Positions 25,943 to 34,945 of a stretch of DNA of 64,000 bases are shown here, piece by piece (the first letter of the stretch is position 1; the number at the start of each line of letters is the position of its first letter). The translations under genes and the position numbers were made by a program. Origin of the DNA: Candidatus Methanoperedens nitratireducens (lineage in GTDB: Archaea; Halobacteriota; Methanosarcinia; Methanosarcinales; Methanoperedenaceae); NCBI RefSeq assembly GCF_000685155.1, contig NZ_JMIY01000003.1, positions 105,575 to 169,574 of the forward strand. Direction: 5' to 3'. The notes under the pieces were generated by a model, which did not search any database, was not told the DNA's origin, and saw only the letters and a program-made list of their open reading frames with translations.

Positions 25943-27250
25943 ATGCAAAAAACAAAGATACTTTTAGATGAAAATGATATCCCGAAGAGATGGTACAACA
26001 TACTTCCTGATATGCCTACGCCTCTTTCTCCTCCTTTGAACCCTCAAACCAGAGAACCTGTGGAGCCCAAAGACCTCTCACCCATTTTCCCCATAGAATT
26101 GATAAAGCAGGAAGTCAGCCAGGAAAAATTTATACCAATACCTGATGAAGTTCGGGATATCTACGCATTATGGCGCCCCTCTCCCCTATACAGGGCGCAT
26201 CGTCTAGAAGCCGAGTTGAAAACACCTGCAAGGATTTATTATAAGTACGAAGGTGTAAGCCCTGCAGGCAGTCATAAACCCAATACAGCCATTGCTCAGG
26301 CGTATTATAATATGAAAGAGGGTATGGAGCGGCTGACCACAGAGACCGGTGCCGGACAGTGGGGAAGCGCTCTGTCACTTGCAACCAGCTATTTCGATCT
26401 CAAGTGCACGGTATATATGGTAAAGATAAGCTACCAGCAAAAGCCATACCGCAAATCACTGATGCAATTGTGGGGAGCGGATGTCATCCCTTCTCCGAGT
26501 AACACGACAAACGCAGGAAAGAAGATATTATCCAGTAACCCTGATTCGCCTGGCAGTCTTGGAATTGCGATAAGCGAGGCAATCGAAGATGCAGCAACCC
26601 ATGATAACGCGCACTATTCTCTCGGGAGCGTGCTGAATCATGTAATGCTTCACCAGACCGTGATAGGTCAGGAGGCGAAGGAGCAGCTTGCCCAGGACGA
26701 TGAATACCCTGACTATATTATCGGCTGCGTTGGAGGAGGGAGCAATTTCTCAGGAATAAGCTTCCCTTTCATTATGGACAAGCTAACTGGCTCAAAGGAT
26801 GTGAATGTGATTGCTGTTGAACCAACAGCATGTCTCAGCCTGACCAGAGGCGAGTTCAGGTATGATTTTGGCGATACCATTGGATTAACGCCTCTTTTGA
26901 AGATGTACACCATGGGGCATGAATATATCCCGCCTGCAATCCACGCAGGAGGACTTCGATATCATGGCGATTCACCTATCGTAAGCCAGTTGTATGCTGA
27001 TAAAGTGATAGATGCGGTCGCTTATAACCAGACTGAGGTATTTAAAGCCGGAGTGACATTCGCAAGAACAGAAGGGATAGTTCCTGCGCCAGAATCTGCG
27101 CATGCCATAAAATGTGCGATTGATAAAGCGCTTGAATGCAGGAAGAGCGATGAGAAGAAGACAATTCTCTTTAACCTGAGCGGACACGGGCACTTTGACA
27201 TGAGCGCATACGACAGTTATTTTAGCGGAAACATGACGGATATTAAATGA
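25943..27250 (+). CDS. trpB2: Tryptophan synthase beta chain, TrpB2 type
   Basis: A 435-residue PLP enzyme. The lysine that binds PLP is in [31 protein letters not shown] follows, and the phosphate-binding glycine loop is VGGGSNFSG. The long N-terminal extension ([16 protein letters not shown]) marks the TrpB2 group, which lacks the usual TrpA contact region and turns serine (or O-phosphoserine) and indole into tryptophan. No trp genes are adjacent, as is common for TrpB2. A TATA-like ACTTATATAC lies about 40 bases upstream. Confidence 0.92.
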   Translation: MQKTKILLDENDIPKRWYNILPDMPTPLSPPLNPQTREPVEPKDLSPIFPIELIKQEVSQEKFIPIPDEVRDIYALWRPSPLYRAHRLEAELKTPARIYYKYEGVSPAGSHKPNTAIAQAYYNMKEGMERLTTETGAGQWGSALSLATSYFDLKCTVYMVKISYQQKPYRKSLMQLWGADVIPSPSNTTNAGKKILSSNPDSPGSLGIAISEAIEDAATHDNAHYSLGSVLNHVMLHQTVIGQEAKEQLAQDDEYPDYIIGCVGGGSNFSGISFPFIMDKLTGSKDVNVIAVEPTACLSLTRGEFRYDFGDTIGLTPLLKMYTMGHEYIPPAIHAGGLRYHGDSPIVSQLYADKVIDAVAYNQTEVFKAGVTFARTEGIVPAPESAHAIKCAIDKALECRKSDEKKTILFNLSGHGHFDMSAYDSYFSGNMTDIK

Positions 27251-27444
27251 GCCTGATTGGCTAACTCTTTGTCCTGCCATACCACCCTCAAACCTTCCAT
27301 TTCTAACTGTTGATAGAAATCTTAAAAAATGAGGGAATAGAAAAGGATATAATAGAAGTCATAAATAATGAGGTAAAAAACGAAAATTACGATTATATGA
27401 ACCTTGAGTATCTCGGAGCGTTCAGGTTCTTTGGACCTCCAAAC

Positions 27445-27472
27445 GCCCTCCCGACTTTTGTATTGGGAGGGC
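27445..27472. repeat. Inverted repeat downstream of trpB2
   Basis: GCCCTCCC and GGGAGGGC form a perfect 8-bp stem with a 12-base loop. It lies inside a plus-strand stretch (27310-27480) that reads like the tail of a decayed protein (NLEYLGAFRFFGPP) without a start codon. It may end the trpB2 transcript or mark an excision scar. Confidence 0.4.
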
Positions 27473-27530
27473 ACTTCTAATCACAAGAACTGCTGAATAT
27501 GTATGAATTAAGTGTATAAAATAGGTTAAA

Positions 27531-27902
27531 ATGAAAACACTATGGATTACTAACGTCGGTTCCCACGCATGGTTAATGAACAGACCTGATAGTGACATCG
27601 ATATTTTTACAGCGTTCATAGTTCCATCAAGAGATATATTGAGTGGAAGAAATCATGGTGGAGTTTCTCATTGTTCAGGTAACACTATCAACAGAGTACT
27701 TCTATTCGGAATAAATCTTTTAAATGGAAATGGTTATGAATTTAAACCTGTAACGAATCAGACTCCTGATGATGTTAAGGCTTTGTTAGAAGAATTCGAT
27801 AAATCCACAGCAACGAGTAAATTACCAGAAAAAACCAATCCAGAACCATTCAGAGAATATTTGTTAGACCTAAGAATGAGAGAACTCAATGAGACTTTAT
27901 GA
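27531..27902 (+). CDS. Shortened nucleotidyltransferase-like protein
   Basis: A 123-residue protein. The start (VGSHAWLMNRPDSDIDIFTA) has the GSxAW...SDIDI motif of predicted nucleotidyltransferases of the polymerase-beta superfamily (COG3541-like). The C-terminal part (PEPFREYLLDLRMREL) resembles the end of such proteins, but the usual 230-plus residues are cut to 123 and the middle is missing. Most likely an internally deleted, inactive copy. Confidence 0.55.
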   Translation: MKTLWITNVGSHAWLMNRPDSDIDIFTAFIVPSRDILSGRNHGGVSHCSGNTINRVLLFGINLLNGNGYEFKPVTNQTPDDVKALLEEFDKSTATSKLPEKTNPEPFREYLLDLRMRELNETL

Positions 27903-27954
27903 CGACTTGTAAGAGATGTTAAAGCCTCTTTTTATATGTGATTCGATGAGACAT

Positions 27955-28299
27955 ATGATAAATACCAAAATAAAACCTGTACAGGGTTATCAGATTTGCC
28001 CTTTTTGCGGTGGAGGTGTAGAATACTCCGGCATCAGCAGCGGTCATATATTCCCCGCTATACACACAGGACAGATGTACGTATGCAGGGAATGCGGTTA
28101 TCAGGGGAGTTTCATAATCGAAGTTGATGATCCTGATGAAGTAGATAAGATAAAGGAGGCTTTAAACACATACGATGAAAATATTAAAGCTCCTGCATTC
28201 AATTTTCCTGATAAGTGGCGGTGGTTCTGGAGGATAATGCTGGTTCTGATAGTAGCTGGATTGGTGTTTGAGGTTATTGGAATGATCTCAGGCTACTGA
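27955..28299 (+). CDS. Zinc-ribbon membrane protein
   Basis: A small protein with a rubredoxin-like zinc ribbon, CPFCGGGVEYSG and CRECGYQGSFIIE, an acidic linker, and one C-terminal membrane helix (IMLVLIVAGLVFEVIGMI). It probably faces the cytoplasm with its ribbon. Starts at 27916, 27946 and 27955 are in frame; the TTTATATG box at 27931 favours the last two. The function is unknown. Confidence 0.6.
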   Translation: MINTKIKPVQGYQICPFCGGGVEYSGISSGHIFPAIHTGQMYVCRECGYQGSFIIEVDDPDEVDKIKEALNTYDENIKAPAFNFPDKWRWFWRIMLVLIVAGLVFEVIGMISGY

Positions 28300-28383
28300 G
28301 CCCTTTTCAATTCTCTTCTTTATCATGTACATCTGCACTTTCTTGGCTTTCGCCAGGTTCAAAACCCTTTCAAGTTTCATCAT
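28288..28383 (-). CDS. Possible 31-residue basic peptide coupled to the MBL-fold gene
   Basis: The frame starts at an ATG overlapping the stop of the metallo-beta-lactamase-fold gene (AAATGATG) and reads MMKLERVLNLAKAKKVQ, then MYMIKKRIEKG before a TGA. It is highly basic and helical. The overlapping start suggests translational coupling, but it is short and may be a chance frame or remnant. It overlaps the end of the convergent zinc-ribbon gene by 12 bases. Confidence 0.25.
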   Translation of the reverse strand: MMKLERVLNLAKAKKVQMYMIKKRIEKGSVA

Positions 28384-29168
28384 TTTCTCATCTGAGCCAG
28401 TATCTGCTCCAGTGCCGCCTGGTCAGGAGCAACAAATGGTTCGGATGCAGGGACGGCCGCAAGCAGCTTCAGGAACTGTTCCATCTTGCTTCGAGCTGGC
28501 GGCAGGTGTGTTGATAATATACTCCTCGGGGCCATTTGACGAATTCTGTCAAGCTCCTGGTTAAACTTGCTCGGTTCCACCGTATGAACCCACGGGGAAT
28601 CCACGCTGGCCCAGCCGATCATGCCCTGAGCCAGATCTACCTCTTGGACTTCATCGGCATCCTGCACCGGGGATGATATGATAGCACCAAAGCAATCGGA
28701 AGAGAAGAAGGTTTCAGATTTCTCGTCGTAGATGCCGATCGTGGTTGGATTATCGAACAATGGCGGCCTGACGGCGGTCAGCTTACGGTCACCCACGCTG
28801 ATGCTATCGCCAGAATTTAGCCAGCAGGCCCTATCCATGGGCACCTGCCATGTCGTGCTCATCCTCAGCATCGCCAGGGCGTTCACTGCAAGACGAGCCG
28901 TCGGTGCTGCCTCCAGAACCTTCCGAATACTGCCAGTATGGTCTGCGTCATCATGGGTGAGCCACACCCACTTCAAATCCTGAGGGTCGATGACCGACTC
29001 GAGCGCCTTCATGAACTCCTCACTGTCCATTCCCATTCCTGTATCAACGAGGACCGGCTCTGCGGCCTTAATAACGAAGGCATTGACCGGAAGAAATCCC
29101 ATGTCAAGGATCGGAAAGTGTGCAGGAAGGACGTCAATGTCCGGCGCCACCTGATGAGGCTTATCCAT
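28380..29168 (-). CDS. Metallo-beta-lactamase-fold protein
   Basis: A 262-residue MBL-fold protein. Metal-ligand motifs are present as WLTHDDADHTG, FFSSDCFGAI and ILSTHLPPAR. The first has Asp where hydrolases have the second His (HxDxDH), close to the HxExDH of flavodiiron-type oxygen-binding diiron proteins; GFLPVNAFVIKAAEPVLVDT is also typical of that group. No flavodoxin or rubredoxin domain is attached. The ATG at 29168 follows AAGGAGGTG at good spacing and overlaps the end of a small upstream reading frame by 8 bases. Substrate unknown; a redox role is an inference. Confidence 0.8.
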   Translation of the reverse strand: MDKPHQVAPDIDVLPAHFPILDMGFLPVNAFVIKAAEPVLVDTGMGMDSEEFMKALESVIDPQDLKWVWLTHDDADHTGSIRKVLEAAPTARLAVNALAMLRMSTTWQVPMDRACWLNSGDSISVGDRKLTAVRPPLFDNPTTIGIYDEKSETFFSSDCFGAIISSPVQDADEVQEVDLAQGMIGWASVDSPWVHTVEPSKFNQELDRIRQMAPRSILSTHLPPARSKMEQFLKLLAAVPASEPFVAPDQAALEQILAQMRK

Positions 29169-29295
29169 TGAAAGCACCTCCTTTTTCAAACACAATTTGC
29201 GGTGGTTCCTGTGCTATCGCAGGTTTCTTAGTCTGCTCGAAAAAAATAATTATCACGGCTATGATGGAGACTAACAACATCGATTTTATATACAT
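29161..29295 (-). CDS. Small signal-anchor protein coupled to the MBL-fold gene
   Basis: A 44-residue frame: MYIKSMLLVSIIAVIIIFFE followed by a short polar tail (QTKKPAIAQEPPQIVFEKGG). It has one N-terminal hydrophobic helix. Its last codons contain the AAGGAGGTG ribosome binding site of the MBL-fold gene, and it ends 8 bases inside that gene. It could be a leader peptide, a membrane partner, or the remnant of a longer secreted protein. Confidence 0.45.
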   Translation of the reverse strand: MYIKSMLLVSIIAVIIIFFEQTKKPAIAQEPPQIVFEKGGAFNG

Positions 29296-29341
29296 ATAGT
29301 AACCCCATTTTATAGTGGTTGAACATAACACATAAAGCTAC

Positions 29342-30487
29342 CTATTCAAAACGTGCGGCTTTAGCCAGCTCCATCACTACACTCTTTATCTCCTCCATCC
29401 CTGCATCAGTTTTGAAAGATACCCCTGAGAAATGCGTGCGTGAAGCCTGAAAGCCCCTCTCTCTCAAAGCTAAAACAAGCTCATCCGTCGGCATTGCAGT
29501 AATGCCAAGGGATTTGCAGATTTTATGGTAATCGTAATGCATTGGGATATCAAGTTCATCCCTGCATGCTGTAACAAGCTTCTCGCCCTCCCTGAACCCG
29601 CGTTCCCTGCTCTCAAGTATTACTCCATCACAGAAATTCCGGTCGTGCAGCCTGCCGAGCCAGAGCGGCCCTGCAAGTGATGTGGTGTGCCCGCACAGGG
29701 GGCATTTCTCTTCAATATGGACTGCCAGCCCGTATCTCCATTCCCTTGCACCGCAATTAAAGCAGTGCGACAGGAAGCCCATGTTCTTTAAGCAATCATC
29801 CGCTGCTTCAACACTCTTTTTCACGGCTGCAAATACCCTGAAATAATGCTGTGATGCATAGGAGAGCAAAGGAAACATGGCTTTATCGTATTTTGCAAGC
29901 GTCCTGGCAATCGCGCCTATGAGAACCCTGACCCCCATCTCAGGGTAATATTCGGTCTTTAAGGGCACGGCTGCATATCTCCTGATGCCCGCTTTTTTAT
30001 GCGCGCCGCACAGCGGTGCTGTGTCAGTTGCAGTGATGCACAGAAGTCGCTTTGTTGATAAAGATGCGGCATCAAGAAAAGGCGCCGGGCTTCCGAAAGG
30101 GTCAAGATCAATTATATCAAAGCTGCTATCCAGCATCGCAACATTGGCGTTCCTTTTTATCGCTGTGCAGTTTGAGAGATTATTGAGCGCTATATTTTTC
30201 TTTATCAGAGTAAAAGCGGTCTCGTCCCAGTCGCTCATTGTGGTGCTGAGGCCGACCTCTTTTGCGATTCTTAGACCACGTATTCCTGATGCTGATAGTG
30301 CATCAAGGTACGTGTAATCAGGATTGGCTTTTGCAAAACATGCGATTACCGCCACGGAAACATCCCTGTTAATTCGCATGGCAGGATTATAGAAGACTGC
30401 TGCCGCTGATGGAGGAAAAGTTGAGCGTTCATCCAGGACAGGTACTTCCACCCGTGTCGTTCCTTCGGTGATGATCTGTGTAAGCAT
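29342..30487 (-). CDS. trm1: tRNA (guanine26-N2)-dimethyltransferase
   Basis: A 381-residue SAM-dependent enzyme that makes N2,N2-dimethylguanosine at position 26 of tRNA. Motifs: EVPVLDERSTFPPSAAAVFY, FYNPAMRINRDVSVAV, LDALSASGIRGLRIA (SAM site), IDLDPFGSPAPFLDAA (catalytic), and a C-terminal zinc-binding set (CFNCG and CPLCGH). Length fits archaeal Trm1. The ATG at 30487 is chosen; a GTG at 30496 overlaps the stop of the NTPase gene upstream, with which it forms an operon. Confidence 0.95.
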   Translation of the reverse strand: MLTQIITEGTTRVEVPVLDERSTFPPSAAAVFYNPAMRINRDVSVAVIACFAKANPDYTYLDALSASGIRGLRIAKEVGLSTTMSDWDETAFTLIKKNIALNNLSNCTAIKRNANVAMLDSSFDIIDLDPFGSPAPFLDAASLSTKRLLCITATDTAPLCGAHKKAGIRRYAAVPLKTEYYPEMGVRVLIGAIARTLAKYDKAMFPLLSYASQHYFRVFAAVKKSVEAADDCLKNMGFLSHCFNCGAREWRYGLAVHIEEKCPLCGHTTSLAGPLWLGRLHDRNFCDGVILESRERGFREGEKLVTACRDELDIPMHYDYHKICKSLGITAMPTDELVLALRERGFQASRTHFSGVSFKTDAGMEEIKSVVMELAKAARFE

Positions 30488-30495
30488 CGAGTGCA

Positions 30496-31023
30496 CTATT
30501 TAACTGTAATAGTTTTTAATGTATCTGTTTTACCCGCTATCTCATAGACCAGCCTCTCCCTGTTCTCCCGCGTCGCAGTATAAACCCGAAACTCCCTCCG
30601 TATCCTCTCTGCAAGTGGATGGCTGGACTTCTGGTGCAGCACAACAAGCATATTCTTATCTGAATCAAGCGCCTCTTCAACCGCTCTAATAAATTCTGGT
30701 GATTTGAACTCCATCGGCGCTATCTCATCGATGACCACCAGCTCAGAGTTCAGCGCATTTCTGATAGCAGCCACCCCGATATTGTTCAGGTCAGCAAGAT
30801 TGACATGATAACTGCCCACGCGCGGTCCTGTGCCCTCCTTATGGGCAAGTATCCCCTGCCTTCCTGTGGCGATATCCCTTATCTCAAACCCCACACGCTC
30901 TCCTTTTACCCTGATATCTGCGCTCACCATTCCACCGTAAGTGCAGGTTAACTGTTTTAGAACATTGCGGCAGACGGTGGATTTGCCCACGCCCGGACTG
31001 CCTGTTATTGCTATCCTTAACAT
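30496..31023 (-). CDS. THEP1-type nucleoside-triphosphatase
   Basis: A 175-residue P-loop NTPase of the archaeal THEP1 family. Walker A is GSPGVGKSTVC, Walker B LVVIDEIAPMEF; VGSYHVNLADL and VVLHQKSSHPL are family-typical. These enzymes hydrolyse ATP and GTP in vitro; their cell role is unclear. It lies upstream of trm1 with overlapping ends, and divergent from polB with a 58-base gap. Confidence 0.9.
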   Translation of the reverse strand: MLRIAITGSPGVGKSTVCRNVLKQLTCTYGGMVSADIRVKGERVGFEIRDIATGRQGILAHKEGTGPRVGSYHVNLADLNNIGVAAIRNALNSELVVIDEIAPMEFKSPEFIRAVEEALDSDKNMLVVLHQKSSHPLAERIRREFRVYTATRENRERLVYEIAGKTDTLKTITVK

Positions 31024-31081
31024 GATGAAAAATAATCATGCAAAGACTTAAAGCTATATGGGATTAAATCGATTTTAAAGC

Positions 31082-33664
31082 ATGAACTTCCAGATTCTTG
31101 ACGCAGATTACACATACAGCAGCGATAGGCCGGTGGTAAGGCTCTATGGGAGAGATGAATCTGGGAACAGTATCTGCTGCCTGGTACCCGGTTTTGAGCC
31201 GTATTTTTATGTAAAGGCAGGGCCCGAGAGCAAGGAGACCTTAAAGAAAGAGTTCAGGGAGCATATAAAAGATATCGAGGTAGTTTCGCGGTTTGAACCT
31301 ATCGGGTATTTTAAAAACCCGATCCCCATGCTTAAGATCATTCTTTATGACCCCAAAGGTGTACCTGTTATCCGTGATGATGTCAGGGAGATGGTGGATG
31401 AGATATACGAGTCGGATATACTGTTTCGGAACAGGTACCTCATAGATAACGGGCTTGGGGGAATGGGCTGGGCCAGGGCAGAGCCGGTCCAGGACTCAAT
31501 TGAGACACATGTTACAAGCGATATCAGAATAACAGCACGAAAAGTAGAGCCCCTTGATATCCTGCTAAATGCGCCTCTTCGGCATCTTGCATTTGATATA
31601 GAGTGCCTTCCCTTAAACGGCGCCATGCCTGTGCCCGATACATCGCCCATTATTCTTATAAGTCTTGCTTTTGCTCCTGATTTTAAAGATAAAAAGACAC
31701 TCGTCCTTGTAGGTAAACATACGGATATGGACGGGAACATCGAGAGCTGCGGCAGCGAAGAGGCAATGCTCAGGCGGTTTTTTGAGATCATAAGGGAGTA
31801 CGATCCAGATATTCTGGTGGGCTATAACTCAAACAGTTTTGATATCCCTTATATCGTGGACAGGATAAAGGCCCTTAATAAGAAAGGGGCCAGGATAGAC
31901 CCGGTTATGGGCAGGGATGGGAAACCTGTTTATTACAGGAAAATGGGCAATGTAACGCGAATAAGCGCGGTCGGGCGTGTCGTTGCTGATGCGCTCCCTC
32001 TGGTGCGCAGAGGATTCAGCCTGAAACAGTACACGCTTAAAAACGCAGCTAAGGAACTGCTTGGTGTAGAGAAGCTTGATATCCCATTCCTTGAGATGGA
32101 AACATACTGGAGGGATGATGGGGAAAAACTTACAAAATTCATAGAGTATGCAAGGCGAGATGCGGAGCTGGCGCTGGGATTCGTTCTGAAACTCAGGCTT
32201 ATTGATAAATATATCGCTCTTGCCAGGACAAGCGGTACCCTGCTTCAGGATATCCTTGACGGCGGCCAGACCCAGATGGTAGAGAACCTCCTTCTTCGTG
32301 AGTACAGAAGACACGAGCGGGTGATGCCTGCAAAGCCCTCAGAAGAGACGTCTGATGAGCGGTTTGATGAAGGTGAGGAACTCGCAGGTGGCGAGGTGCT
32401 TGAGCCTAAAAAGGGGCTTCTTGAGAATATCGTGATACTCGATTACAAATCACTCTACCCTACTATCATGATGGCCCATAACCTGTGCTATACAACGGTT
32501 GTAGTAAAGGACAGGCCTGATGATGTAATAAAAACCCCCTCAGGCGGTGTTTTTGCCTCTCATAAGATTGTAAAAGGCACAGTGCCCTCTATACTTGAGG
32601 AACTCCTTGACCGCAGGCAGGCAACACGAGAAAAAATGAAGACTGCGGATGACGAAGAATACAGGGTGCTTGATGCTACGCAGCTTGCGCTCAAAATTCT
32701 CCTCAATAGCTTTTATGGCTATTCAGGATATGCAAGAGCGCGGCTCTACAGCTTAACCCTTGCCAGCGCTGTCACAAGTTTCGGACGCCAGAATATCCTG
32801 CGTACAAAGACCCTTATCGAGGATGAGATAAAGGAAATAATACTAAAGGACGGGGAGGCATTCACAAAAGATGAGGCAAAAGAGGGAAGGATCATTGGTC
32901 TATCAGTGGTATACGGGGATACTGACAGCGTTTTTGTGAATCTCATTGGTGAGGGGATCACTCATAATGATGCTGAACTTATCGGGCGCAAGATAGCTAA
33001 AACAGTAACTTCCTCACTTGAGAAGCCGATGGAGCTTGTTTTTGACTCATTTGCCAGACGCGCCATATTCATAGCTAAAAAGCGGTACGCAGTCCTGCTG
33101 TGGGAAAAATCCCCCGAAGGGATAAAACAGAAGATCAAGGTCAAGGGTATGGAGACCGTTCGACGCGACTGGTGCGAGCTTACCACGAAGACTGTAGAGC
33201 GGGTTCTTGAACTTGTGCTGAAAGAGGGGAAGGTAGATGATGCGATCGAGCTTGTAGAGAATACCATAGACAGCATCAGGGAAGTAGATGCCAGGAAAAA
33301 CCCCGAATTATTTGATGAGCTGATCTTAACAAGGCAATATACAAAAAAAGTAGAGAACTACAAGAGCAGGCAGCCGCATATAACGGTCGTGGAGAAATTA
33401 AAAAGCCGGGGGATAGTCCCTAACGTTGGGGATAGAATACCTTTTATCATCCTTGCAGGGAACGGTCTGTTCGTGGAGCGGGCAGAGGACCCTGAGTATG
33501 CAAGGGAGAAAAATCTACCTCTGGATGTTGATTATTATGTCAATAAACAGATACTTCCACCTGTTGAGCGCATCCTGGCAGATCTGGGGGAGCATGGGGA
33601 AAAGTTAAGAATGATGAGGGAAAAAAAGACTCAAAAAGGGCAGCGCTCATTATTTGATTTTTAG
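31082..33664 (+). CDS. polB: Family B DNA polymerase
   Basis: An 860-residue replicative-type polymerase with proofreading. The exonuclease motifs are HLAFDIECLP (Exo I), LVGYNSNSFDIPY (Exo II) and FIEYARRDAEL (Exo III). The polymerase motifs are DYKSLYPTIM (A), KILLNSFYGYSG (B) and VYGDTDSVFV (C), and the C-terminus ends QRSLFDF, a PCNA-interacting PIP box. All catalytic aspartates are present, so it should be active. It is divergent from THEP1/trm1 and is followed by a DUF89 gene whose frame overlaps or abuts its stop. Confidence 0.96.
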   Translation: MNFQILDADYTYSSDRPVVRLYGRDESGNSICCLVPGFEPYFYVKAGPESKETLKKEFREHIKDIEVVSRFEPIGYFKNPIPMLKIILYDPKGVPVIRDDVREMVDEIYESDILFRNRYLIDNGLGGMGWARAEPVQDSIETHVTSDIRITARKVEPLDILLNAPLRHLAFDIECLPLNGAMPVPDTSPIILISLAFAPDFKDKKTLVLVGKHTDMDGNIESCGSEEAMLRRFFEIIREYDPDILVGYNSNSFDIPYIVDRIKALNKKGARIDPVMGRDGKPVYYRKMGNVTRISAVGRVVADALPLVRRGFSLKQYTLKNAAKELLGVEKLDIPFLEMETYWRDDGEKLTKFIEYARRDAELALGFVLKLRLIDKYIALARTSGTLLQDILDGGQTQMVENLLLREYRRHERVMPAKPSEETSDERFDEGEELAGGEVLEPKKGLLENIVILDYKSLYPTIMMAHNLCYTTVVVKDRPDDVIKTPSGGVFASHKIVKGTVPSILEELLDRRQATREKMKTADDEEYRVLDATQLALKILLNSFYGYSGYARARLYSLTLASAVTSFGRQNILRTKTLIEDEIKEIILKDGEAFTKDEAKEGRIIGLSVVYGDTDSVFVNLIGEGITHNDAELIGRKIAKTVTSSLEKPMELVFDSFARRAIFIAKKRYAVLLWEKSPEGIKQKIKVKGMETVRRDWCELTTKTVERVLELVLKEGKVDDAIELVENTIDSIREVDARKNPELFDELILTRQYTKKVENYKSRQPHITVVEKLKSRGIVPNVGDRIPFIILAGNGLFVERAEDPEYAREKNLPLDVDYYVNKQILPPVERILADLGEHGEKLRMMREKKTQKGQRSLFDF

Positions 33665-33683
33665 AAAAAAAGGAGAGAGAAGA

Positions 33684-34544
33684 TTGAAGATACATCCAAG
33701 ATGTGCACCGTGTTTATTATCAAGAGTCCAGTTTGAGGCAGAGCTATCAACAAAAGACCTATCTTTACAAAATAAAGCTGTGCTTGCAGGGATTGAGGTG
33801 CTCAGGAAATACCTGGTTGATGGTACGCCTGCGACGCATCTTTCCACGAAGATCCACAGGGAAGCGTACAGGGTACTGGGCGATATCGACCCATATAGAG
33901 TGAAAAAACAGCAGAGCAACGAGGCTGCGAAAAAGCTCCTGCCCATTGCAAGGGATTTTGTATCCGAGAAGGATTCATTCAGGCGCGCTGTGCTTGTATC
34001 GATCGCGGGCAATTCATTTGATTTCGGGGTACTGGGATTTGATGCAGATAAAGAAATAGCAAAAGAAACGATAATTAGACAATTCCAGCATGGGCTTGAT
34101 GTGGATGATTCAGACAGGATGAAGGCGATGCTTGAGAACGTGGTGTACCTTGCTGATAACTGCGGTGAGATCATATTTGATACACTGCTGTTTGAGGAGA
34201 TACGAAAGTCTGGAGGTAGAATCACCCTGGTAGTAAGGGGCGCGCCCATACTCAACGATGTCACCATGAAAGAGGTAAAAGAGCTTGGTCTTGATAAAAA
34301 GGTGGACAGGGTGCTCACGACAGGCTCAAACGCCATAGGGTTATGCCTTAAGGAAGCTCCTCCTGAGCTTGTTGAGGCGCTCGGGAGCGCATCGCTAATA
34401 ATCAGCAAGGGCATGGCGAACTACGAGACCATGTCTGAATATAATTTCAGGCCCATAGCATATCTTCTGAAGACCAAATGCGAATCTGTGGCAGAGGCGA
34501 TGGGTCTTCAGAAGAACATGAATGTGGCAAGGATAGAGGAATAA
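33684..34544 (+). CDS. DUF89 damage-control phosphatase-like protein
   Basis: A DUF89 protein of 286 residues from the TTG at 33684, which follows AAAGGAGAG at good spacing. The archaeal subgroup signature is complete: CAPCLLSR near the start, FDFGVLGFD, the metal-site motif YLADNCGEIIFDTLL, LVVRGAPILNDVT and TTGSNAIGL. DUF89 proteins are metal-dependent phosphatases proposed to remove damaged or excess phosphometabolites. The gene lies 19 bases after polB and is probably co-transcribed; a start at 33654 overlapping polB is possible. Confidence 0.88.
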   Translation: MKIHPRCAPCLLSRVQFEAELSTKDLSLQNKAVLAGIEVLRKYLVDGTPATHLSTKIHREAYRVLGDIDPYRVKKQQSNEAAKKLLPIARDFVSEKDSFRRAVLVSIAGNSFDFGVLGFDADKEIAKETIIRQFQHGLDVDDSDRMKAMLENVVYLADNCGEIIFDTLLFEEIRKSGGRITLVVRGAPILNDVTMKEVKELGLDKKVDRVLTTGSNAIGLCLKEAPPELVEALGSASLIISKGMANYETMSEYNFRPIAYLLKTKCESVAEAMGLQKNMNVARIEE

Positions 34545-34573
34545 GGTCAGCCCGAGGGCTGATCTGCTTTAGA

Positions 34574-34658
34574 TGCGAGGGATGGGATTTGAACCCACGA
34601 ACTCCTGCGAGAATAGGCCCTGAACCTATCGCCTTTGACCGAACTTGGCAACCCTCGC
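34574..34658 (-). tRNA. tRNA-Leu (anticodon CAG)
   Basis: An 85-base cloverleaf on the minus strand. The acceptor stem GCGAGGG pairs with CCCTCGC followed by A73; the anticodon stem ATAGG/CCTAT encloses the loop TTCAGGG with anticodon CAG; the long variable arm (TCTCGCAGGAG) marks a class II tRNA; the T arm is TGGGTTCAAATCCCA. CAG reads the leucine codon CTG. No intron and no encoded CCA are seen. Confidence 0.95.
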
Positions 34659-34945
34659 AAAATATATGCTGAATTTACAGACTTATTTCTGTGCCTTTTT
34701 CATATTCTGATATTATAAATCTTGTGCTGTGCTTCGATATAACTCAGAAGTTATCGCCTATTTATGTTACAACACTATAAGGCTTATGCCACACTGCTAT
34801 GAATTAGTATGATGGACAGGTTGGGAGGGGGGAGTTAAGCTATTTAAAAAAGAATGGCCTGCCCATCGGTTCGGAGTTAACATAACCATTGTATTTAAAA
34901 TTAACGAAATTTTTCCACTCCCATTTCGATTCCTCTCGATCCCTC

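Noticed and set aside
31345-33276. Several minus-strand frames over polB
   Set aside because: They are antisense shadows of the intact polymerase gene, with Ser- and Arg-rich translations typical of reverse-frame reading.
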